This document shows positions 55,819-64,000 of a stretch of 64,000 bases of DNA, in pieces (the stretch's first letter is position 1; each line of letters begins with the position of its first letter). Below the pieces are notes generated by a model. That model was not told the origin of the DNA. It searched no databases and saw only the letters and a program-made list of their open reading frames with translations. Source of the stretch: Centropus unirufus (Eukaryota > Chordata > Aves > Cuculiformes > Centropidae); contig VYZI01000003.1 of the NCBI GenBank assembly GCA_013397695.1, forward strand, positions 5,019,321 to 5,083,320. The letters are read 5' to 3'. The translations under genes were made by a program, and so were the position numbers.

Positions 55819-56312
55819 CAACAGGAAAAGGAGAAACAAGTTGTTGTACTTTGTTCATTACACAACATCCTCAGAGCACTCAACAGAGTAATAGACCAAA
55901 AGACTTTAAAAAACACATTGTTTGAGGGTCTTAAACAGACCAGACTTCTTTTAGACAAGATGAGATTTGAATGCTTAAGTACACCTCTTCATTTCCCAAG
56001 TGTTGTTCCCTGTGACAACGGCCAGAGCTGCAGGGTGCTGAGCCCTCCAAAGGAGAAGCTACTGCTATCCCATCTCCGACTTAGCATTCCATTTTGAAAG
56101 TCATGGCTTCTCCTTTCCTTGGGAAAAAGGATTTTAACCAAGCATGCTTGTTAAAACTTAAATTACCAGCTGCAGCAAAACAAGTATTTTTTTTCAGTCA
56201 AGGAGCCATTTCAATCTTCCAGTTATTTAACCACTAAAAAAAGATCGTGCCATGCCCCAGCGGCAGACAAAGTGCTGCCTATGGAGTTCTACAGCATGGC
56301 TCAAAGCTGCTA

Positions 56313-56430
56313 TAATAATGCTTGGAACTTAGATACCACTTTTCATCTTCAAAGCAGTTTACAAACATTAACTAATTAATCCGCACAACATCCCTGAGGC
56401 CCACTTGGATCAAAAATGGGGCACTGCATG
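56313..56430 (+). repeat. Amniote MIR-like SINE fragment (MIR1_Amn type)
   Basis: The core 'tttcatcttcaaagcagttt' followed by acaaacattaactaattaatcc and cacaacatccctgagg is the 5' to middle portion of the amniote MIR seen widely in reptiles and birds. The 3' half is decayed. Confidence 0.75.
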
Positions 56431-57668
56431 CTGGGACCTGAATCCTCCATGGGCCCTAGCTTCAAATTAAAGATGAGCAATCTGCTCCCTCTTTTTTTTT
56501 TTTTCTTATATTTTAAATAGACTCCTGATACATTGCCAATGCAGCCCTCTGTTGGGCAACATTTGGATGCCCCCAGCTTTAATCTCTATTACTATCATGC
56601 CCTAGTCTGCCTTTGTTAATTTTGGATGTCTTGGAATCTATTAAACGTGGCACAGTTTCTTAAGCTTTTAACAAAGCTTTAGCTTTGAAAATGCATCTTC
56701 TTTTGTCTTCATTCTAGCTGGCTTCCACGCAAAGATCTTTTAGATGAGATAGATACCGAGTTTTCCGTTGTTGTTGACGCATTAGCCTTAACTATTAACA
56801 TATTCAGCATGATTTTCTAATATTTAACATCATTTTTGCAGCGGCACATAACTTTTGTTCTTTACAGAGCCTAACAGCCAGCTCCTCGTCTGATGTAAAC
56901 TGGACTGCCAGTTTACAACAGCCCAGGAACTGACCCAAGAAGTTTAGCAGGGAGTTGGCTGCCACTATAACATTGTGTCAGACTGAGTCAGGAGACTGGC
57001 TGCATCCACCTCCAAATAGGAACATTAGTATTTAAAATAAATAGAATGACACTGTAAACCAGCAACACGAAAATAAGCATCTGCAAAAGGATCCTGGGGG
57101 ATGACATCAACAGACAAAAGAGTGCCTGCTTCCCAGTGTGAAACCAACACCAAAACAGCAGTGGAATGCTCTTAAACTAATTCTTGTGTTGCTGGACTTG
57201 GGAATGGAAAATACTACAAAAAGGTAGTACATTGAAGCCCTGTTATGGAGCATGAAAGGATTCATAGTCTATCTTGGAAAGTAAACCCATTTGTGTTCCC
57301 TTGCTGAATGAAGATGCCAGCTTTCTGGTAAAAAGCCTAAACTAAAATAGTACCTAAAAGATTCTGGGTGGAAAATAGTTGACCAAACCTCAAATATGCT
57401 GGAATTTCAGCATCTGCACACAAATCCAAATCTCCCTCTTCTTTGCACAGGTTCAAATGTATAATTAAATCCACTGACTTAGCTGGTGGTTTTCCAAAAC
57501 AAAGTGGATGTTGGATTAGACCCTGGCTGTAAAGATTTATATCTGTATGCATTCATATTTTGATTTCCACTTTCCTGAAATGTTTGGGGAATGGTGACAT
57601 TTAATTAAGGAACTAAGGGAGGGCTGTTTGTTTGGGTTCCCATCATAAAAGATTTCAAACTGCACTGT

Positions 57669-57670
57669 AC
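57669..57670 (-). other. TRPS1: Splice donor (GT) of the finger 2-6 exon
   Basis: The minus strand reads CACTACAG followed by gtacag. The donor leaves two bases (ag) of an Arg codon, which the first base of the next exon completes. The frame beyond it diverges from TRPS1. Confidence 0.93.
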
Positions 57671-58800
57671 CTGTAGTGTCGGGAAATCTCTTCTTCCACC
57701 TGGGTGGTAAAGTCACATTTGGTACATGAGTGTTCTTTGTTCTCCTTGAGCGTCAGTGGCCCCTCTGGCCCTGGCAGGGCGTTTGTTTCTGGTTTGACAT
57801 CAGACGCTTGGGCTTCGTGTGCATTCTCATAGTGGAGCAGGAGAACGTCCACGTCGGGAGTGGAGAATGAGCACTGATGGCACTGGTGTTTGACTCTAGA
57901 GCTTCCTGTCACCCCTGGAGACAGGTGCAAAAGCAAGAGAGCACAGTGGGAACAATTACTTTTTCTGCAAGCAAATGGATAAGTAATTTCTCCAAGGTGC
58001 TTTTCTGGGCTGCAGAGGCCTCGGGGACAGAACTGACAGTGCTTAATGGTACATTTATGAATGTTGTGTAGCTGCTGATAGTGACGGAGAAGTGGGCCCA
58101 CCACGATTACATCTGGGCCATGGCTCTTTGAGTACCTAAAGTCACAAAACTGACAGTTGTAGCTTGTCACCATGCTGTCCTCTGCTCCTTTGCTAGTCAA
58201 GTCTTTCTTTTTTGCCACACTCGCACCCTTTTCTGGCTTTGTCACTAACTCCCCATCTGCATTTTTGGCTAGATCATTCTGGTTAATGACAGATCCCCTA
58301 GAAAGCTTATCATTCAGATCTGGGTGAACGCCTCCTGCCTGGCTTCCCCCATGCTGTTTGCTGTAATGTTCTAATAGTTTCAATGAGCTGGACGATTCAC
58401 AGCTGAAACTGCAAAATTTACACCAGTAGTAACTGGTTGTATCGGTACCATTTTGTCTAGAGGAATCTATTGGCTTGATGGGCACCGAATATCCAACTGG
58501 TGTATCATCTCCTGCTTTTACAGTGATTCTGTCTTGCCACTTTCCCAAGTCTCCAGAATCACACGGTCGAAGAGTAGGACTGGATTTATTGGAGTTTTTC
58601 TCTGAAGTTTTACCAGAATCAGAGGAGGGAAGGGCTGCTTTCATTTTGTTTGGGTGAGTCTGTAAGAAGTGTTGCTCTAGTTCAGTGGAGGAGTTGCCCA
58701 TGTAGGTGAAATTGCAGAATTTGCAGCGGAAGTACTTGGTGTTGCCTTGGCAATCTGGAGTTTTCCGCCCAATTCCAATGAAGGTTCCACCTAAAGTAAC
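57671..58800 (-). CDS. TRPS1: TRPS1 coding exon: zinc fingers 2-6 (internal exon)
   Basis: This is an internal exon of the nuclear GATA-type repressor TRPS1, which acts in cartilage, bone and hair development. It has 376 codons plus two bases, open throughout, beginning VTLGGTFIGIG after a cag acceptor and ending HY plus ag before a gtacag donor. Numbering from the first exon codon, finger-like Cys/His sets are C26/C29/H44/H49, C127/C130/H145/H150, C216/C219/H240/H245 (long 20-residue loop), C307/C310/H323/H328 and C359/C362/H375; the last His of the final finger lies in the next exon. A Cys-rich block at residues 250-286 sits between the third and fourth sets. The Met at 58701 is internal (context FTYMGNSS), not a start. 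By family knowledge this is the second large coding exon (exon 4 in the usual human numbering, from memory). The preceding exon, encoding the N terminus and finger 1, is not in the window. Near-identity to mammalian TRPS1 as I remember it makes the assignment secure. Confidence 0.97.
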
Positions 58801-58802
58801 CT
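58801..58802 (-). other. TRPS1: Splice acceptor (AG) of the finger 2-6 exon
   Basis: The minus strand reads ttttttattcgcag directly before GTTACTTTA (VTL). A T-rich tract followed by cAG is a normal acceptor, and the position matches the known VQ/VTLGG exon boundary of the family as I recall it. Confidence 0.93.
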
Positions 58803-61683
58803 GCGAATAAAAAACAAGGTCATGTTAGCTCCACTTGTAGATTTTGTCATATAGTAAGGAATGAAAAAAAGAGAAATAGAGAGTAATTTCTATGCCTTTT
58901 TGATTAACTGTCATCATTTCACCTGTATTAATGCAGAAAGATATCATGCCTGTCCCTTCATGTATTTAGCATTTGTTGCTGAAGATTTTGGAATCTATCA
59001 CATAGCTAAAATACATATTCCATATGAATACTAAACATCTCTAGGGAAATTAGGGTACATATATGCAACATGATCTGAATTCAGAGTTCTCTGATAGGAA
59101 TGATTCTTCATTCACTAAATCACATATCCTGATAGAAGAGCAAATCATCAGTCCCCATATCCTTGAACTCTTTCACAGGAAACTTTGCTGGCACTCTTTA
59201 TTGGGCACGGAAGAAAAGAACAGGCCCTCAATCATTTCCTGTCAATACACTTAAATGTTTTATAGCAGCATATCATATTTATCCTTAACAGTCCAACATA
59301 ATTGCTTTCTAAATATGAGCAAACAAAAATTAAATTCGCAATAATAAATTCAGTTTGCTGGCTTGGAATATGACCAATTCTTATAAAGACCATTCCTACA
59401 GGAGTATCCAGTATCCACCAGGACGCCTTTTAACACAGTCATAGTGGCTGATGCCTGAAACAAAAGGTGGTTTTCTCAAAGATTACTCAATGCAGACATT
59501 CTCCAAGGAAATCTTCTGTTCTTCTCATGCACAGAGCTCAATTTAGGATGGAAAAAATACAGTAGAAAAATGGTATGTGGCAAAGAAACTTACCACACCC
59601 AGCAATGACATCACTAATTAAAAAAAAAAAAAGGTAGGTATACTTAAACGTTCTCATCATCTCTGAGCAAAATGGTCTGCAGGAAGGAAACAAGGCTTCC
59701 AGGGCTTATGTTATTAAACCCTGTGTTCTCATAGCAGGGAGGCCTGCCCTTCCCAGGAGTGCACCACACCTGCCCGTGACATCAGGGGGAGATTTGCTGC
59801 TCCTGTACAACTGGTTTGAGGGCCAAAGAAAGGATCTCCAGACAGAACTGCCACCACTGCCCTATATCTTCTCCTGAAGAGTTAACAGTGTTCAGCATCC
59901 TGAAGATAATTCCTCTTTCCACCCAAGATCCACAGCCATCTACTCCTTTGCCATTCATCCAGTCTACACCACTGCACAAGCACATGGGTGGAAGCTTCCT
60001 TGTGCCACATGCTCAATTTGTACACCCAAGAGATGCCTTACAGGGAATATAACATTTCCATCCAGGGTTAGATTTCCATTCTCCCAATCAGTAACTGTAA
60101 TACCACATTTCTGCGGGATTCAGTTGTAATATATTAGGCAAATGGTGTCATTGTTTTGCTTTGCAACAGCTGTGCCACAAAAAAAAGCACGTTTTCACTG
60201 CTCATTCAGTATCACACCATACAGAGAGGCTCACACGTACAGAAAGTATGAAATGTAAATACTTTTAAATGCATATGAAATAAATGCCTTTTAACCATTT
60301 AGCTCGGAGAATCAGATGCTGTCCTTTGTATCCCATCAGAATGGAACATGTATACTGAGTCAATGAGTTGCTAAATCATGATATAAAGAGCTGCTGCTAT
60401 TCAGTCTCCAGTTTTTCCTTTTTTTTCAAGAAAGCACAATTCCCATATGCTGGTTGAAACCCTTTCTTAAAGAAACTGAGAATTGCCTTTGGTTTGTTTA
60501 GGAAACATATCTTTTTAGGCAAAAGTGAGTCAGGCTGCCAAACAGCTAGGACTTCAGTATAATAACATTTTCACTAAGACTGGGGCTCCAAGTTCTGGTA
60601 TCAAGTTATCAGTTTAGTTTTGAAAAGGTTCTTTGGAAGAGGGAGTTTTTAATAGCCTTCTGTACTGCTAAAGATATCTAATTTTATTCATTTTATGGCA
60701 AGCAAGAACTGGAGACGAAGCCATGCTGGGCCTGATCTACTGACAAGAGGGGGATTTGGGCCTGCTCCACGGTATCTGGCACTTCATATCTCCATCCACT
60801 GCATTATTTCAATTTTCAAAGTCTCAACGGTGTTGAAAGACAACTTAAAGAAAGCACTGATGGAATTATAGTAAACAGAAAATAACAGCAGCTCACAGGG
60901 TGATTACATAAGTTGCAAGGTGATCTGGTTTTGCTCATTTAATTGGATACTTATGTTTGTTTTATACATGCACAGAAAACTGGCCAAAACGCTTTACTCT
61001 AAGTGGCTCTAATGAGTAAATATATCCATTACTCTCAGCTGTCCATTCACAGAGCCCACAGATACCAAATATATTTTGCAGACCCCTGTAGACACCAGTT
61101 AGAAATTGTGAGCGACAATAACCCCAGCTGCTGTTCATCGCTAATTAGTTTTATTTCTGAACACTGGGAAACCTAGTGTTACTACTCGGATTTTGTACAA
61201 TGGACTGCAAATCACAGCATTTCTGTAACTTGTGCTAATCTTGCTTAGCCAATTTGAGTCCTATGCCAATGCATCCTTCTCTGCACTACTAGAAGATAAA
61301 TAGAACTAAGTATATCTCACTCTGTTTATTTGTTGCAATGGAGGGGGACACAGCACTGGAATGTAGCTGATTACCAGTTATTGGGCTGGCACTTCCCTGA
61401 CTAGTCTGCCACAATTCCAAATAACGTGACCTGCTGGGAGACCATGTACATGAAGAGTAACACAGTGTCACCTTAATGTTATTACACTCAGAAGCCATTT
61501 TTGATGCATAACAAAACCAACTGAAAGCCTCCTTGAGGGTCACCAGATCAAGAGAACTGAACAAACTGGCTTCCATGCAAAGAGGCTGGAAGAAGCACTT
61601 GAAGTGACAGTATAAACTGAAGCTGTTCCAGCTTTCAACCAGGCAAATTTGGAAGGAGTCTACACATTTGCAGAATCGTTAAA

Positions 61684-61735
61684 TTCACAGAATCATTTAG
61701 GTTGAATTCCTGCACTCTGCTCAGACTTGGCATGT
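61684..61735 (-). mobile_element. Probable CR1 LINE 3'-end scrap, reverse orientation
   Basis: The stretch 'tcacagaatcatttaggttg' matches the reversed CR1 3' tail, which often reads tcacagaatca...aggttggaa. Similarity fades after about 25 bases, so this is a short or very old copy. Confidence 0.45.
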
Positions 61736-64000
61736 TTCAGATTTTTCGTTTACATGTTCTATCTCTACACTCAGGCAGCAATCTCCTTCCTTGGCTAGGC
61801 AATTGTCCTTAACCTCCTGCTCTCTCTGACCTGCTGCAGAGAGCTGAAAAATAAAGGAGAAACAGAAGAAGAAGGGTATAGGAAATATACAAATACACTA
61901 GACATTAATATCCACAAAATCTAGTCCCTTGCTTTTCTCTGACCAAGTTCTGTTTTCTTAAGCAGATGTTCTTCCCAAAATAAAGCAGAAGAAACTAAAC
62001 AAAAGCAACGCTAAAAAATGCTGTCCTAACTGCTGCCAGCCTCAAGTACAGGTACAGCTTGCATTGGAAATGTAAGAGTACCTATGGATCAACACTTCTT
62101 GCAATAATCACAAAAGAAAATTCATCCTCGTATTTCTCTTTTTGTAAATGGAACCTAAGACATACAAGCCATCTGTTTGAACTGGGAAGGCCTGATTTAG
62201 TTCTTTCTTTCACTGTCCCTTCCTTGTGAGAACTTGGGATTATCACTCACTCCGGCAGTACCCCTATTATGGCAGTACAGTTGGTATCATTGTGCTGCAC
62301 AGAGGAAGATGGCTATTGGAATGAGTTCTCCATTGCTGCACTTGAGATGGTTGCACTGATATTCTTCAAAAATTGCTCTTCAGAGCCAGGTCCCAGTCTG
62401 GAATTACACTAAAATATATTTCACAATAAGGCTCCCTGCAACTCAAAACTGTTCCTCATTAATTTCATTCATTAATGGGGAAAATTATCAAAAATTATCA
62501 TATCTAGAAGACCGGTAAAGAATGCACTCCAGGGATTGAAGTCTGTTTGTTCATACAACTAAGCTGTCTCCTCATACACCACGCACATTTCCAAAAATAG
62601 CCAGAAAGAGGAGAAAAGGCAACACGAAAATTGACAGTGTTTCAAGTTGTACTTTCTAAAGCATGTTGGCAAGTACTTCAACAAAGCTGTGTAATTTCAC
62701 TGCATGTTTCCAACAGATATGTCTATATTACCTTAATTAGTCAAACATAAAACAGTGATTGCATGGAATACATAAACTTGGGGAGGGAGAGGTACTTTCC
62801 TATTTTTTTAAATTACTTTAACCTGCCTTTTATCCAAATGTTACCCTATTCTATTCTCCCACTCCCTTTCAAAGTTCAATCCTAAGCCTTATTTCACCAA
62901 AGCCATTTAAAAATAGTGCTTCCACAAAATAAAAATTATTATCAAGGAAGACAATGTCTGCTAGATCTTGTCATCCTACATTTCATACAGAAAATTCCAC
63001 TGGTAGAAACTAGTTGCCTACATCCACATAAGAGATTCAGCTGCAAGGCTTACATGCGCAGCATAAAGCTATTTCTGACCCCTGGCTTCTTCTGCAACTG
63101 CTGATTAGAAATTAGACCAACCATCTGCACTGGAACATCAAAACATTAACAAACCACCTTTTTTATTACCTCGGTTACATCTTTGGCTAATCAGGAGGTG
63201 AAAGGCTCCAGATCCCTTACCAATCTCCTGAGCCATCCAGTCTGCCTTTGCCAATTACTCCTAATCTTCTAATCCTAAAATATTTTCTAATGCTCTTGTT
63301 TATTCATTTGCTTTGTGCAATATAGCATCCAGAACATTTTAACCATCCCACATTTATGAAGTTTTTCATGTCATGCAGGCCAGAACAGATTCCTGCCTTT
63401 TATGCATGTTTGTGTAACACCACCCAGTTCTCTAACCTCCACTACAGAGAACTCACTCCCTCTCACTCACTCTCACTTTGTATGTAAAACTAGGATAATC
63501 TTCAGAGTACATTTCTGTGACAATTTGCCATACTGTGACCAACTTCTTTGTAGACAGAAATGTTGCAAAAGTGAGGCAAAGACCATGGGCAAACTCCTGG
63601 CATTTTTTTGCACTTACCGTAACAAGAAAGCAAATTATTGCGTCACATTCATTCAATATGGGTGTACTCTTCTCAAGATTTATTCTGTTGCCATTGAAGA
63701 CCATACTGGTTTTGATATTAGAATTTAAAAGGTATTTTTAAAACAAAGACTATGAGAGAAGAATAACAGAACTCAAATCACGGCTAGAAGACCAGATGTG
63801 CAAAACCAACAGAAGTAAGGAACACAGAATCAAAACTTTCATTTGCTGGCTAATTCTAGTAGACTAATATCTAACACGTAAAACAGCCACCATCCTTTCT
63901 ATTCTCTCTATGTACGGATAAAATTACCAGACAGTTCCTTGACTACTGCAAACTCACACAGCCTCACAGCCTTTGAGGCAAACTTGCACTGATTTACACC

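Larger units (their letters stand above)
49867..57670 (-). other. TRPS1: TRPS1 intron between the two exons (7,804 bp)
   Basis: This is a complete intron bounded by GT at 57670/57669 and AG at 49868/49867. It carries no supported gene. Its contents are an amniote MIR-like fragment (about 56.31-56.43 kb), a CA run (55801..55818), a short duplication with an N (53413..53536), a 369-bp foldback element (51561..51929), a 22-bp tandem pair beside it, and a 68-bp hairpin (50957..51024). A purine-rich stretch occupies about 53640..53815, and a moderately GC-rich stretch with an ATTTGCAT octamer at 53951 lies at about 53880..54060. The rest is unremarkable AT-rich sequence. Confidence 0.95.
58801..64000 (-). 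other. TRPS1: TRPS1 intron upstream of the finger 2-6 exon (partial, at least 5.2 kb)
   Basis: On the minus strand this is the 3' part of the intron preceding the VTLGG exon. No minus-strand open frame here matches the N-terminal TRPS1 exon, so that exon lies beyond base 64000. Only a CR1 scrap near 61.7 kb and short homopolymers stand out. The last bases (gatttacacc) resemble the edge of an old amniote dispersed repeat, too short to call. Confidence 0.85.

Noticed and set aside
57655..58701. Treating the Met at 58701 as the start of a separate 348-residue protein
   Set aside because: The frame continues upstream through 33 TRPS1 codons, including the first two Cys of finger 2, to a clear acceptor. 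Its 3' end past 57671 reads into the intron.
1..64000. tRNA, rRNA, snoRNA, miRNA, CRISPR or endogenous retrovirus content
   Set aside because: No cloverleaf, array, LTR pair or retroviral frame could be supported by reading. Hairpins other than the two foldbacks were not strong enough to call.

Overview
This is a window of vertebrate nuclear DNA: AT-rich, gene-poor and almost all intron. It lies inside one gene on the minus strand, the zinc-finger transcription repressor TRPS1 (tricho-rhino-phalangeal syndrome 1 family). Two coding exons are present, at 57671..58800 and 49263..49866. They join cleanly: the upstream exon ends with two bases of an Arg codon and the downstream exon supplies the third. 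All four splice sites match the GT/AG rule. The other open reading frames appear to be chance frames in intron sequence.

The organism is most likely a bird. The peptide is very close to amniote TRPS1. Recognisable repeats are sparse: a CR1 LINE 3' end of avian type near 20.6 kb, probably a second CR1 scrap near 61.7 kb, and a handful of old amniote MIR-like fragments. I saw no Alu, B1, L1 or endogenous retrovirus. Repeat density looks too low for a turtle or crocodile, but those lineages are not strictly excluded. The 140-base N gap (29575..29714) and a short duplication around a single N (53413..53536) show a draft assembly.

Layout: 64000 to 58801 is the end of the intron before the first exon here. 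58800..57671 encodes five C2H2-like fingers (the family's fingers 2 to 6) plus a Cys-rich block. 57670..49867 is a 7.8 kb intron with two foldback (inverted-repeat) elements. 49866..49263 encodes the last His of finger 6, all of finger 7 and an acidic/Ser-rich linker with two SUMO-type motifs. From 49262 to 1 is at least 49 kb of the next intron. The GATA finger, which should follow directly in the mature protein, was not found in this window, so its exon should lie beyond base 1. The most unusual part of that intron is a GC- and CpG-enriched patch at about 42.36..43.34 kb, with two strong minus-strand splice-donor matches.

No tRNA, rRNA, CRISPR array, operon-like structure or second protein-coding gene could be supported. 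The observations most worth checking are the 369-bp foldback in the shorter intron, the duplicated C-x4-C-x2-C motif in TRPS1, and the CpG-enriched patch with candidate alternative exons.
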